53,871 nucleotides of DNA from Adiantum capillus-veneris (GCA_014529385.2 JABFUD020000242.1:1-53871); one strand, 5' to 3'. Counted from the stretch's first letter, positions 10,055-21,425 are shown. Numbers and translations: made by a program. Notes: generated from the sequence alone by a model not told the origin.

Positions 10055-10687
10055 TGTCACAAACTGTTGACGTGTCAAAGCCTAAAGAATGGAGCCAACT
10101 TATTGATGCCGACCGAGGGGCCTAAACCCTAAGAAGAGCAAGTTACAAAAGAAGTCCTACCAACTTATGCCGTCCGATGGGGCCCCAAGTGACATAAAGA
10201 TTAAAATAAAAGCAGGACCCGCAGCTGATGACGTGGCAGTTTTCGAATTGGGCTGACATGATGACGTGGCAGGCTGTATGGATTTCCGTGTTTTGCGTTG
10301 GCTGATGACGTGACAGCTGTACGGATTTCCGTAAATTACGCTGACAATTTTTGGCATTGCTTTTTGGACCAGAAGCTTTTGAGTTTGAAGGCTTTTCATG
10401 TAAAATGGTTTTCAAGCCAAGGGTCTCTAAATATGAGGTTAGAACTCATTCTCTGGCATGCTTCCTGGAGAAGGTGCAAAGTCTGGAGTACCGGCTTGTA
10501 CTGTGTTGATGCAATATAAAGAAATACCGAAAGGAGCGCTGACGTTTGGGGCCAATACTCTTTGGGGTGGAATTCCGCCACTCCGTGTCGCGTGTCGTCT
10601 CTCTCTTTCAGTTCAGCTGTTATTGAAGTGCTAAAAGTCTGTTCAGTGTGTTCTTTTCTATTGGCACGTGATGCCCGTCTTGTGACA
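10055..10687 (+). repeat. Element 3 5' LTR
   Basis: Begins tgtcacaaactg, ends tgtgaca before the primer site, and matches 21953-22584 with several percent divergence. U3 contains repeated TGACGT-containing modules. A tataaa at 10515-10520 is the best TATA candidate. Confidence 0.94.
10066..10345 (+). promoter_or_regulatory. Cluster of TGACGT (bZIP-type) motifs in element 3 U3
   Basis: tgacgtgtca near 10069, tgatgacgtggca at 10226-10238, atgatgacgtggca at 10259-10271 and tgatgacgtgaca near 10304. The last two are followed by the same gctgta(c/t)ggatttccgt block, so the unit is a module of about 45 bp. TGACG is the core of as-1/TGA-type bZIP sites. The element 2 3' LTR has related modules near 27490 and 27550. 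Confidence 0.6.
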
Positions 10688-10688
10688 G

Positions 10689-10700
10689 TGGTATCAAAGC
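10689..10700 (+). other. Primer binding site of element 3
   Basis: tggtatcaaagc, one mismatch from the initiator-Met type, one base after the LTR end. Confidence 0.88.
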
Positions 10701-10903
10701 ATCAGGCGTGTGCTTTTCTGAAAGCATACCGGTCCTACAAAAGAGCAAACAGAGCTAGTGGAATCTTATTTGAGGTATCTTCGGCCTCCGACCCCGGACT
10801 TATTAGCCACTCCCACCCTTACTTCATCGCGCATCGGGCGTGCTCCCTTCTTCATCGCTGTCTTACAGGGCATAAGCCATAAAGAACCCAAGACTTGGAA
10901 TTC

Positions 10904-12008
10904 ATGGATTCAACAGAATATTTGCAGTTTCTGCTCAACGAGCTTCACGACATTCTTTTGCGGCATCCTCAGCAGAATCTTCCGATGCTGCAAAGTTTTC
11001 AACAATTTTTGAGCTACTTGTTACCCCCTCTGATGCCCCAGGTGGTACCTCCTCCTCCGGCACCAGAAAGTACGAGAGCTTCCAACCGGCAACCTTCTCA
11101 ACCGTCTGTTCCAATCGGGGGAGACTTCATGAATATGGTGCAGTCATCTGACCCTGATCCAATGCAACCGCCTTTGCCACTGCCATTGCCCCCACCTCCA
11201 CCACCACCGCCACCAGGCTACAATGTTTGGAGCCCATATGGATACCCTTAATATCCATACCTGGGATATGTGCCTAGCCAACCCAAAGATTCCAAAGATG
11301 GTGGCACGACAATCAAATTTTTCACTTTTCCGGGGTCAAAGATCGCAAGAAAGCATTGCAGTTCCTACAGCAATTCAACAACATCTATACTTTGGGGAAC
11401 TATACAGAAGAATCCAAGATTTCTCGAGCAATGGGATTTCTTAAAGATAATGCTACGCAATGGTGGAGTTCAATCGCGACACAACCGCATGCTCCAAGGA
11501 CCTGGCAAGCTTTCAAGACAGTTTTTGCGCGTAGCTGCATGACTTCGATGTTTGAAGTCCAGATTTTGGCAGTGGGGCAACTTGAAAATGCTTGCCACCG
11601 AAACTATGGACGACTATAACCAAAGGTTTCTCGACGTGTACCTTCCGGTGTCCTTTAAGTTCATTCCCTTGGAGGACCAGTGCGAGCGCTACACCATTGG
11701 GCTACCATCACCATTGTAGGAATATTGTCTCTCCAAGCAAGTCTCTACCATGCAAGAGCTTATGGACCATGCCACGGTCGGCTACAAGCTCATGAAAGGA
11801 AAGTTGGAGTTTACCACAGAAGAACCTCCGGCCACTAACTAGAACTCCCGGCAACAACGAACAAATTCTTGGGAATCCCGTGAAAACCAACCTGAACGGC
11901 CTCGTCTGACACAACGTCAACGAGATGCCTTGTTACAAGAAGGCGGATGCTTCAAATGTTTCCAAACAGGGCATACATTCAATACATGTCCTGAGCGAGC
12001 CTCGACGT
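10904..12008 (+). pseudogene. Element 3 gag, first part, cut by element 4
   Basis: ATG at 10904 opens a frame that runs to 11251 and ends in a proline-rich tract near 11170-11220. The capsid region (FLQQFNNIYTLGNYTEESKI and a paired tryptophan motif) continues in other frames at about 11290-11620. The nucleocapsid knuckle at about 11949-11990 is an intact C-X2-C-X4-H-X4-C. Element 4 enters at 12008, a few codons after the knuckle. The frame resumes at 20580 when one acgt copy is removed. Confidence 0.86.
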
Positions 12009-14147
12009 TGGAGAGGGAGAATGGGGGAACACGCCCGGCACAAACACAAGGGCCTCTCTATAGCTTAGGGTATCCACATCACCCCTATCCTCTCGAAAAA
12101 CACCTTCAAAAACACACTTTACACTAGCAGACAACCACCTGCTCAATTTCCACTATCCACACACTCCACAAATCCGCCACACAAAGCACACCTACTGCCA
12201 CGGTCTGTCTCCACCCTTGCACACGCTCACAGCCGCTCAATCTCACTCTCTCACACAAAACACTGTCGGTCCGGGGGCACACACATCCACAGCCGGCACC
12301 GATGGAAAACATGAAAGCAGGAGAAAGAGAAGGGGGGAAGGGGAAACAACAACAAGAGGGGGCAACGGCGGCTTGATTGCACTTCAAAAGGCATGTACAC
12401 CCGCTTGCACTGCCATCACCATGGTCATTTTCAAGAAAAAGTTACAAAGGGGTTAGCTTGTCAGAGAACTCCACTTTGCAGGCTTCAAACGGCACCAAAA
12501 AAGCCCCTAATTTGATTAAAATTTAACTTTTATAGGGGGAGACTTTCATCTTTGGAAACTACCCTTTTATTGGCCCATCTGGCATTCACATTTGGCATCT
12601 TTAGGAAGGGGGGAACCGCTTTACTTTTTTCCTCTGCTCTCTCTTGCTCTCTTTGCACTTGGCCCACTTCTCACTTGTCTTCTTGGTCGCCATTTGGACT
12701 TTGCCCGGCTTTGAAATGGGCCCGCCCACCCCTTTGTACATATGGTGGCCCCTTACTCTTTCTCTTTGCTCTTGGACTTGTCTCCTATGGGGCTTATCCC
12801 TTTGCATTTGACTGGGCTCCTTGGCTCGGGACGACTATACTCTCCCTCTCCTCGTCTCTGCGGGAACCATCCCCTGCTCCTTGAACCCGAGCATTAGCGA
12901 CCTCGCTAATGGGGGCGGAAGCTTATCCTCAAAAACACTTGGGGCCTCAAGGGTCGGGCACGGGAACTGTTCCCTGGCGGGCACGCCACGTCACTACTGC
13001 GCCGACCACCATGGCTTCCACAACGAGCTCGCCACAGGGCAAGATGGCCACCGTGCATCACTGACTAGGCGCCTGCTCGTGCCCATGGGTCGCTGAGTGC
13101 AGCTCGCACAGAGCCACGAGCCCAAGCCATAGCCTAAGTCAAAGGAGCTCGCCTCCTTCGTGATACACTACAAGGCGGCCTCGCTCTGGACCATATACTC
13201 TTCCCTTCAACCTTGTGCCTGCACATATGGGGCCTTCCAACTGCCACGTGGCAGCAGCTGGGGCGCCCTCTCCTAGAATGACCTCCAAGGCCTTGTAAAA
13301 AAAAATCTTCCACACTCATTGTTTTGGCCCTACTCTATAAGCCTGCCATATTCTACTCAAAGGTCGGTTCCCTGAGCCGCAAAACCCGGCCGACAGAGCA
13401 TGTTTTTGACTTTTAACTCCCATGTGCTCACCGCACTCCGAATTCCTCGGGCCCGCGATTCGAGGCCGCAAAAAAGGTAAAAAAACGCCTGCTAACTCCT
13501 TCCTCGACATTAGCTCCCGACTTCATCTTGCTGTATCCTGTTGACCGAGTATCCGATTGACGTGCCGTCGATTTGTGCTAGCTCCACATGATGCACACTA
13601 TCACCGAGAACCTTGGCAAGGCAAAAAAGATGCCAGATGGCGCATCCTCCGATGTGGTCGACTTGTTCCATAACTGGCCCTCGGAAAAACTTCTGATGGC
13701 CATAACTTGCTATCCAGAGCTCTTATTGGCAATCCGAGAGAACAGGCACGCTCTATAATTCGAACTCTATGCATCTATCTACTGACACCTGTCTGGGCTA
13801 CCTGTCCCCAGTTGTCCTGTCCGTCGGGGATCTGCTACACAGTCTATCTTTGAACTGCAATATTTTGAGCACGGTGGCTCCGTTTGACGAGCCGTGGACC
13901 GGCTTCTAGAGCACACTAAACACTACATTCTAGAACACTGACTCGGCATTTCGGACACCTTCATCTGCCATCCCATCTAGACCATCCTGCAGCTCTTTTA
14001 GACTAAAAAACCGCTTTAAACATACACTTCCGCTACCCTTTGGCTGCCTAGGACTTTGTATCTGCCCTAGCCTTCTGCACTGCACCTGCTTGCGGCCTTT
14101 GCTTGGCATAGACCACTTTCTAGCTGGGACCGACTTTGGCTGCACCA
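12009..14147 (-). repeat. Element 4 3' LTR (long form)
   Basis: 2139 bp. Shares 12009-12851 and 13875-14147 with the 5' LTR at 19449-20575 but has about 1 kb more in between. TATA candidate tataaaag on the minus strand at 12527-12534. The minus-strand LTR begins tggtgcagcc and ends ctctcca. Confidence 0.93.
12852..13874 (-). other. 1-kb segment present in only one LTR of element 4
   Basis: Missing from the 5' LTR, where the flanking sequences join directly at about 20299. It lies in U3 upstream of the TATA box. It is GC-rich, has no recognised coding region and carries a perfect 8-bp inverted repeat with a 2-nt gap at 12893-12910 (attagcga...tcgctaat). Either the 5' LTR suffered a deletion or the 3' LTR gained an insertion. 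No target duplication is evident at its edges, which favours deletion. Confidence 0.75.
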
Positions 14148-14258
14148 TCATTGCACAACTCCCTCGTCGAACATTTATGTTCGACCAAAAGCATATGTGC
14201 AAAACTTTAAAACTGGCATACTAAACTGATACTGAAAGCACTTGCAAAAATCGTAACT

Positions 14259-14519
14259 TTATGTACAAGCTATTTTCTCTCGCACACTGTATGCTTTAGG
14301 TGGGTTGTCCACCCCCATGACTACAATCTGATTGACATCAGGCACTAAATCCCTCTTGAAATACAGCTTGAGCCGCACACCATTCACCTTGTTCCTAAGA
14401 AGCTTGCCGTTTGCTCTTACCATCTGATAGGTCCCATTCGGAAAGGCCTTTTGCACTTTATATGGACCCGTCCACTTCTTCTTGAACTTCTTTTGGAATG
14501 TGAAATAGGTAGCTTTCAT
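14259..14519 (-). pseudogene. Element 4 integrase C-terminal domain
   Basis: Open stretch of 86 codons with the GPY module (KKWTGPYKVQKAFPNGTYQM) and an NGVRLKLYF segment. There is no chromodomain after it. In the right arm the matching bases 43552-43720 have about a dozen differences, mostly deletions, that destroy the frame. Confidence 0.88.
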
Positions 14520-14522
14520 ACT

Positions 14523-15222
14523 TCATGACCAGGTCTCCTTGTCTGACAGGTTGTGGTTGAGCTTGGCAATCTGCTTTTCTCTATGCTTTACATAGTAGTC
14601 TGCCGCTGCCTCTCTGTCCATCTGCAAAGCCTCCAAACTGGCTATCCAATCCTGTAGAATTCCTTGTTGAGTGGCATTGACACGCCACATACCCTTCAAA
14701 GCACCTAACTGTGCATGCATCAACAACATAGCCTCCTTACCATAGACTAGCTCGAATGGAGTGAAATTATAGCTACTTTGTAGGACGTTCTATACGTCCA
14801 CAGACACTTCTCCAGATTTGTTTCCCACTGAGTTTCCTGCTTGTACACGTACTTTGTTAACATTTTGACGATTTGCCCATTAGCACTCTCGACTAGACCA
14901 TTGCACTAGGGGTGATAGGGTGAGGAAAACCGATGCTGAATCTTTAGCTTTTCCACTAATGCACTCATGAGCTTGCTTTTAAATCCCTGACCCCTATTAG
15001 AAACTAACACCCATGGAACACCAAAACGGCAACAAATGTTATCGAACATAAACTGAGCCACCACATTAGCATTTACTTCCTTCACTGCCTTGGCCACGAC
15101 CCATCTTTAAGGTAGTCAATTCCTACCACCACGTACTCCTTACCGCTTGTGGACTTTGGGAGAGGACCTATGGCATCCAGACCCCATAGCACTTTGTGCG
15201 ATGATGGCACCTTATGACTCCG
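14523..15222 (-). pseudogene. Element 4 integrase catalytic core, broken
   Basis: On the minus strand: GLDAIGPLP with the first core aspartate (near 15170), then FGVPWVLVSNRGQGF, where the second aspartate is replaced by asparagine, then a TAG just before the CNGLVESANG segment that supplies the glutamate (near 14890). The later FELVYGKEA region and an 14523-14729 open stretch lead to the C-terminal domain. Two of the three catalytic acids remain. Confidence 0.85.
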
Positions 15223-16293
15223 CTATCGTCTTTCACCTATAGTTTGACATTCGTGGCATGTTTTGCACCAGTAATGCACGTCCTTTACTATGGAAGGCCA
15301 CCAAAAGCCTGCTCTAAGCACTCGAAACAGAACTTGATCCTTACCCTGATGTTCGCTTTCTTCATGGCATTGCTCTAGCACCATCCCTATCTCTTCTTTG
15401 TACAACACCCTTCTAAGCACTCCGTCACGCCCATAGTTCATGAGATCCTCACCTACCAGTGTGAATTTGCGGGCCTTCTGCACCACTTTTCTTTTCTGTA
15501 ACTTGAACAAACCCTCTGAACATTGCCCTGTACTCAAAAACCCTTCAATCTCTTTTAGAGTCTCTCTGCCTGCATAAGTGGCTGGGGCCACATATAGACC
15601 TGCAACATGCACCTGTACTTTGCTACTTGCTAACTGATCCGCCTCTTGGTTCTGCTCTCTTCTCACATGCTTGAATTGAACTTCTTCAAAAGACTTTAGC
15701 ATTTTCTTGATGGAAAAGAACCAATGCTTCAACGAATCACGCTTTATCTGCCATTGGCCTAGCAGTTGCTTGATGACTAGCAACGCATCTCCTTTCACCA
15801 CCAACCTCAAAATGCCGAACTCTATACACTGCTTCAAACCCAAATGCAGAGTGAGATACTCCGCCTCATTATTGGTATGGACATCCTCCAAATCATACGC
15901 CTTCGAAAATATAGCTTTGCCGTGAGGGTCGTGTATCACCACACCTCCTCTTGCTTTCTGTACTACCCTTCGATACGATCCGTCGAACCACATTGTAAAA
16001 GCATCATCTAAATCAGGCTCCTCCTTAGCTTCATCTCGCACCACCCTTGGATAGGCTGGCAAATCAACGGCCTTGTTGACAAGAATGTCCGCCAAGTGAG
16101 ACCGACTCGTGTGATCTACCTTGAACTCGAACTCGAACTCTTGTAGCTCCAACACCCATTTCATAATCCTCCTTCGTGGCTTCAAATGTAACACTACCTC
16201 TGGCAATAGATTATTAGCTGTCAACACAAAAAACTTGCGCACAATTAATACACTTTGAACTTCCTGCAAGCGAAGACCAAAGCCATCACCCAT
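15223..16293 (-). pseudogene. Element 4: end of RNase H, archaeal-type RNase H, integrase zinc domain
   Basis: Uninterrupted 356-codon stretch. The end of the usual Ty3 RNase H (HTSRSHLADILVNKAVD) is followed by an archaeal-type RNase H at about residues 100-225: FDGSYRR, TNNEAEYLTLHLGLK, VVKGDALLVIKQ and REQNQEADQLAS hold the four acidic residues. The integrase zinc domain follows (ECQ end, histidines in ECHEE/EHQG-like positions). The intact second RNase H is the diagnostic feature of the element. Confidence 0.92.
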
Positions 16294-17159
16294 TGCTTCG
16301 CCTCAGTGTAGGTAGCCTCTCCTGGGCTAATCACCCTGCTTTCGAAGTATATCGGCTTGTAGCTTCTCCCTACCTTTTGCAACAGAACCGCTCCAACAGC
16401 AAGTATGCCCACTGTCTTAGACACATAGAAATCGTCCTCTCGATTGGGATGAGACACCGCCGGCAACTGACACAAAATTTCCTTAACCCTATCAAAAGTC
16501 TCCTGAGCTTCCTCATCCCACTTATAACCATACACCTGCTGAGCTCTCTTTTGAAGAGGATGCACATATTGCGACAACATCCAAAAGAAACGCGATAGAT
16601 ACTTCAGCTTATGAACAAACGAAGCTAAACCTTGAGCATCTGATGGTGGCTCCATCAACACCAACGCATTCACCTTCTCGGGATCAGCCTCTATACCGTT
16701 TTGCGACACCACATGACCCAACAGCTGCGCTCGAGGTTGTGCTAGCTTGCACTTCTTGGGGTTCAGCTGACCTCCTTCTTCATCAAGCCTTTGAAAGCAT
16801 AACTGCAGCTTTGATAGGTGCTCTAATCTTGAATTGTAGTAGCCTATATCATCCATGAAGACCCTGATAAATCGGCCCAGGTATGGACCAAATACCCTGC
16901 TCATCCAATCTTGGAAGGTGGCATATGCATTCACCAATCCGAACGGTATCCTGCGGTAAGCGAAACAACCCCATGGAGATATGAATGTGGTCTTCAACCG
17001 GTCTTCGAGTGCGATCCCTATATGAAAGTACCCTAAAAAGCCATCCATAATCGAGTATCTCTCGTGCCCAGCCACGTGGTTTAGGATTGAAATGGCAATG
17101 GATAGTGATTCCTCTTGGTCGCGACATTCAGTGGCTTGTAGTCGACATACACTCTCCAT
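16245..17159 (-). pseudogene. Element 4 reverse transcriptase palm/thumb and first RNase H
   Basis: 305-codon stretch starting in the fingers and shifted from the preceding frame near 17110. Shows WGCFAYRRIPFGL, the catalytic Phe-Met-Asp-Asp (near 16846-16857), LLGHVVSQNGIEADPEKV and the connection to RNase H. In the first RNase H the leading aspartate position is replaced (DFYVSKTVGILAVG) and TD is replaced by TA in the next frame, so this domain looks catalytically dead, while the downstream archaeal-type domain keeps its acids. Confidence 0.9.
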
Positions 17160-17569
17160 TTCCCATTTTTCTTAGGGGTTATAACCACTGGCGAGACCCA
17201 CTCTGACTCTTTCACAGGGTATATGATGCCTGCATCGAACAACTTATTGATCTCCTGCCAAAGGGCCTCCTTTTGGATTTCCCCTAGTCTTCTCAGCTTC
17301 CGTGCCTTAAGCCTATGTCCCTCCTTGAGAACAATCTTGTGCTCTACCCCTTTTGCACCACGCAAATGCTTGTACTCCGTTGCAAATAGGTTTGGATAAG
17401 ACTCACACTGTTGAACATAACCCTTCTTTTCACCCTTGGTCAAATCTTCACGTAACATGCTCGAAACCTTCTCTATGCTTAAACCATGAGCTTGAGTTTG
17501 CATACCTTTTTCTTTAGGTGGGGAATCGTCTATGGTGACTCCGAACAAGTCTGCATCTATCTTCAGCAT
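17081..17569 (-). pseudogene. Element 4 reverse transcriptase, N-terminal part
   Basis: Holds the lead-in HLRGAKGVEHKIVLKEGH, the LFDAGIIYPVKESEWVSPVV fingers motif and PKKNGKWRVYVDYKPLN. It is in the same frame as the protease segment, separated by a TAG at the left edge of the protease stretch. It ends at a frameshift before the palm. Confidence 0.9.
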
Positions 17570-17623
17570 GTCGTCCTCGCTCTCCTCTTCCTCTGTGCTA
17601 GTGTAGCCTTCATCATAACCCGT

Positions 17624-18115
17624 CTACTCGTAGCTCGTCGTGTCGCCCTCATCTTTAACTGCCATAGGATGAGAACTGCTCTGCTTGGTCTTCAAATCAA
17701 GCACAATCTGCCTTCCCCTCTCTTTGTCAGGCAAGGTGAACACTTTGCTCTCCCAATCTTGCTTAGCACCTATTGCTAAAAGCCATGGCCTACCCAAAAT
17801 GATCGGATAAGCATTATCCCCTGCTTTCATCATAGAAAAGTCTATCAGGCACTCTATGCCCATCACCTTGACCTTCACATCCTGAGCCACACCTAGACAT
17901 CTGGCCTTAGTATGGTTAGCCATCCTCATGCGCACATTCGACTTGACTACTGTCTCGACTCCCGTCTCTTTCATGGCTGCTTCTGTCATGACACAAACTT
18001 GCGCTCCACCGTCTATGTAGGCTTGGACCTGCATTCTCTTTTCTATAACATCCACCAGTGGAAGGACATTAGTCGGGCTACCTACCCTCAAAGCTATGTT
18101 TTGCACCGCTTGCAC
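17624..18115 (-). pseudogene. Element 4 aspartic protease
   Basis: About 163 codons. The active site is Asp-Gly-Gly-Ala (AYIDGGAQVCVM) in place of Asp-Thr/Ser-Gly-Ala, and the distal motif is YPIILGRPWLLA, typical of non-chromovirus plant Ty3 elements. Confidence 0.86.
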
Positions 18116-18168
18116 ATTTCCCTTAGCTCTTGGTAGCCTGGTGCTAACACTTGTGGACCACTTCCTCC

Positions 18169-19370
18169 TTAACTTGGATTTAAAGCTAACAGCTGACCAA
18201 AAGTAATGTTTGCTTTATTTTGAACATCACTTACCAGATTGTACTCGGGATAGCCACGCCCTAATTGGAATTCCGCTTGTTTGATTTTGCGACGCCTCCT
18301 TCTTTTGCTAGGCTCGGGCTGCTCTCTACCTTCATACACCTTCTCTTTGCCTTTGCGAGCTCTTGTTTCCCGCTCTGTCTCTGTCTCCCTCTCAACCCTC
18401 ACTCTCTTATTGGCCAAAATCTCGACATCCTGCTTATCCACCCCGATGATGTTCACTCTTGGGACCTCACCTCCGTCTGGCGGAGCTAGCTGCATAGGAT
18501 TCTCCATCGCTTGCTCTCTTGGACCATTGAACTGCCCTTGACCTCGACCTCTACCAAACAACGGGTAAATGCCTCCTCTCTCCCTCTGTGGTTGAGGACA
18601 TTTCGGGTGCATAGTGCCCCTCTTCTCCATAATTGTAGCACCTACCTGGCAGCCCTGCCCCTTGCTCCTCTTGGTTGTCCTCTATCCATCACACTGCGCT
18701 GCAACTCCTACATTTGCTCGGACAAATCTTGTACCGTGCGTACCCAATTTTGTGGCACAACAGCTACACCTTGGTTTCCATGATTTTCTTCGTGCATAGC
18801 TTCTCTCGGACTTTGCGGTTGAACAGGGGCCATCGTCTCGTAGCCTGACACACCCTGCTCTATCTTCTTCTTTATCTTTCTGCTCTTCGACCGTGCAATG
18901 GCTACCGCACCATTGTAGTTCTCTGGACTCTCGAGATCGACTTTTTCTCTCACCTTAGGATGCAGACACGCCATGAACTTATCTAGCTTGAAGTAGTCTC
19001 CATTAGCCAATTGCATGGCTGTCGCTAGTTCTCAGCTGCCCAACACTCTTCAAAATGACCCAAAAACAGATTGAACTCTTCACTTACATCTTGCTTAAGC
19101 GCCTTCAGCTTCGCCCATCTCGACTGGGGACGCCTCCTTGCGAAAGGCGTGAAGAAACCTCGCCCGTAGAGCCGACCATGCTTGCTTCGGCTCGCCTTCC
19201 AACGCTTCATACCATATTTTAGCCTTACCACGCATCACCAAAGGAAACGTCTGCATCTTGCTATCCTCGTTTGGCATACGCAATGTTAGCATATACAGCT
19301 CGAAATTCGACATCCACTCGTCGGGGCACTCCTCGCCTGTGAAAATCGGTCCATAGCTTCTTGCTGCCAT
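18169..19370 (-). pseudogene. Element 4 gag, broken
   Basis: ATG at 19370 (MAARSYGPIF) opens the capsid. It continues through three frame changes (19370-19095, 19231-19025, 19016-18708) to a nucleocapsid-like segment and an arginine/lysine-rich tail (18630-18169). The zinc knuckle near 18615-18660 has tyrosine at the second cysteine and a frameshift before the last cysteine. It resembles Retrotrans_gag with the WYEALEGEPKQAWSAL segment. Confidence 0.83.
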
Positions 19371-19429
19371 GACTTCCAACGCGAAAAACTGCTTCTTTTC
19401 GATCAACTGGGAGCAATCAGTGTGTTCCT

Positions 19430-19443
19430 CAGTGGGGGCACCA
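19430..19443 (-). other. Candidate primer site of element 4
   Basis: On the minus strand tggtgcccccact starts five bases after the LTR end (spacer tcttc). It is not the initiator-Met type used by the other elements here. The matching tRNA cannot be named from the window alone. Confidence 0.6.
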
Positions 19444-19448
19444 GAAGA

Positions 19449-20575
19449 TGGAGAGAGGGAATGGGGGGGGGAACACGCCCGACACAAACACAAGGGCCTC
19501 TCTATGGCTCAGGGTATCCACAACACCCCTATCCTCTCGGAAAACACCCTCCAAAACACACTTTACACTAGCAGACCACTGCCTGCTCAATTTCCACTGT
19601 CCACACACTCCACAAATCCGTCACACAAAGCACACCTACTGCCACGGTCTGTCTCCACCCTTGCACACGCTCAGAGCCGCTCAATCTCACTCACACAAAA
19701 CACGGTCGGTCTAGGGGGCACACACATCCACACAGCCGGCACCGATGGGAAACATGAAAGCAGGAGAAAGAGAAGGGGGGGAAGGGGAAACAACAACAAG
19801 AGGGAGCAACGGCGGCTTGATTGCACTTCAAAAGGCATGTACAGCCGCTTGCACTGCCATCACCATGGCCATTTTCAAGAAAAAGTTACAAAGGGGTTAG
19901 CTTGTCAGAGAACTCCACTTTGCAGGCTTCAAACGGCACCAAAAAAGCCCCTAATTTGATTAAAATTTAACTTTTATAGGGGGAGGCCTTCAACTTTGGA
20001 AACTACCCTTTTATTGGCCCATCTGGCATTCACATTTGGCATCTTTAGGAAGGGAGGAACGGCTTTACTTTTTTCCTCTGCTCTCTCTTGCTCTCTTTAC
20101 ACTTGGCCCACTTCTCACTTGTCTTCTTGGTCGCCATTTGGACTTGCCCGGCTTTGAAATGGGCCTGCCCACCCCTTTGTACACATGGTGGATCCTTACT
20201 CTTTCTCTTTGCTCTCAGACTCGTCTCCTATGGGGCTCATCCCTTTGCATTTGGCTAGGCTTGACCCCTTGGCTTGGGCCGGCTATACTCTCCCTCTCCA
20301 TGGCTCCGTTTGACGAGCCGTCTGGACCGGCTCCTAGAGCGCACTGAACACTACATTCCAGGCACTGACTCGGCATTTCGGACACCTTCATCTGCCATCC
20401 TATCTGGACCATCCTGCAGCTCTTTTGGCCTAAAAAACTGCTTTAAACATATACTTCCGCTACCCTTTGGCTGCCCAGGGCTTTGGTACCTGCCCTAGCC
20501 TTCTGCAATGCACCTGCCTGCAGCCTTTGCTTGGCATAGACCACTTTCTAGCTCGGACCGACTTTGGCTGCACCA
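19449..20575 (-). repeat. Element 4 5' LTR (short form)
   Basis: 1127 bp. Minus-strand start tggtgcagccaaag, end ctctctcca. TATA candidate tataaaag on the minus strand at 19971-19978. Lacks the 1-kb U3 segment of the 3' LTR. Confidence 0.92.
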
Positions 20576-21110
20576 ACGTCCTCAGTGCAACCTTCTGCTC
20601 GCATGTCAGACAAATCCCGGGGCCACCTCCGGCCAAGAAGGCTAGACCTGCTATTGGACTAGTACCCGATATTTATGATATACACCTCGAGAGTTTTAAT
20701 GAATTATGCACAGCTTATGGAAAAAGTCAACGGCTTGAAAGCCCTTATTTTCTTTGACCCCGGAGCTATGGAAAACTTCATCCATCCAGAATTCTTGAAG
20801 CAAATGCACTTTGATTATGATGCAGAGGGTAGAGAAATTGAAGCCGAGCTAGCCATGGGGCAAACTTAGAAAGTGGTACCGCTCATTGGTGCACTTCGAG
20901 TGACTATACAAGATTATCATGGAAAAGCGGATTCCACATTATGAAGTTGGGCAATTGCGACGTTCTCTAGGGCATGCCCTCGCACGACAAGAATGATGCA
21001 ACTCTCCTGGTCCGGAACCGAACCATCACCGTCATGCAGAAGGCAAGCCCATTGTCTTCAAAGTTCGGTTGTCTGAACAAAACTCTGAATGACCTCTCTA
21101 GTTGTTTTCT
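20576..21110 (+). pseudogene. Element 3 gag end and protease, after element 4
   Basis: Resumes the gag frame after the second acgt. A short basic linker leads to a protease with Asp-Pro-Gly-Ala at the active site (ALIFFDPGAMENFI, near 20740-20785) and a terminal CDVL/GMPSHDKNDATLLVRNRTI segment (about 20955-21040). A TAG follows AMGQT at about 20868. After about 21110 no pol sequence follows, so RT through integrase is deleted. Confidence 0.85.
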
Positions 21111-21268
21111 ACTTAGATACTTTTTGAACATTGTTTGAGAAAGTATTGTTTGAAATTTTTTTGAAATGGATGCTATCTGTTTTAAACCTGTCTTGGTGCC
21201 GGTTTCAATGATTGGTGATTTTACTCCCGGGTGGAGAAGTGAGAAATACTGTTTTGGTATTGTTTGGA

Positions 21269-21425
21269 CCTCGGAATGACGCAGGCCGATGCATGGGGAG
21301 CGTTTTTTGTATGCTAGAAAACCTCCGAACGACGCAGGCCGATGCATGGAGAGCGTTTGGTTGTAGGCTTGAACCTCCAAGCAATGCAGACTGTGGTCTG
21401 GGGAGCGTTTGGTTGTACAGTCCTC
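21269..21425 (+). repeat. Three imperfect 52-53-bp tandem repeats
   Basis: Units start with cctc at 21269, 21322 and 21374. The first two share gacgcaggccgatgcatgg and all three share gagcgtt. The mirror copy is at about 36611-36767. Confidence 0.85.

Larger units (their letters stand above)
12009..20575 (-). mobile_element. Element 4: Tat-like Ty3/gypsy element with dual RNase H, left copy
   Basis: Opposite orientation to its host element 3. Ends tgg...cca, flanked by acgt at 12005-12008 and 20576-20579. The order on the minus strand is 5' LTR, primer site, gag, protease, RT, RNase H, archaeal-type RNase H, integrase, 3' LTR. There is no chromodomain. The second RNase H places it in the Tat group of plant Ty3/gypsy elements (established knowledge of that family). 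The LTRs differ in length (1127 and 2139 bp). Coding regions carry many frameshifts and stops. Confidence 0.94.

Noticed and set aside
12124-13510. Several open stretches of 60-110 codons within the element 4 LTR
   Set aside because: They overlap on both strands in compositionally biased LTR sequence, show no domain and recur only because the LTR is repeated.
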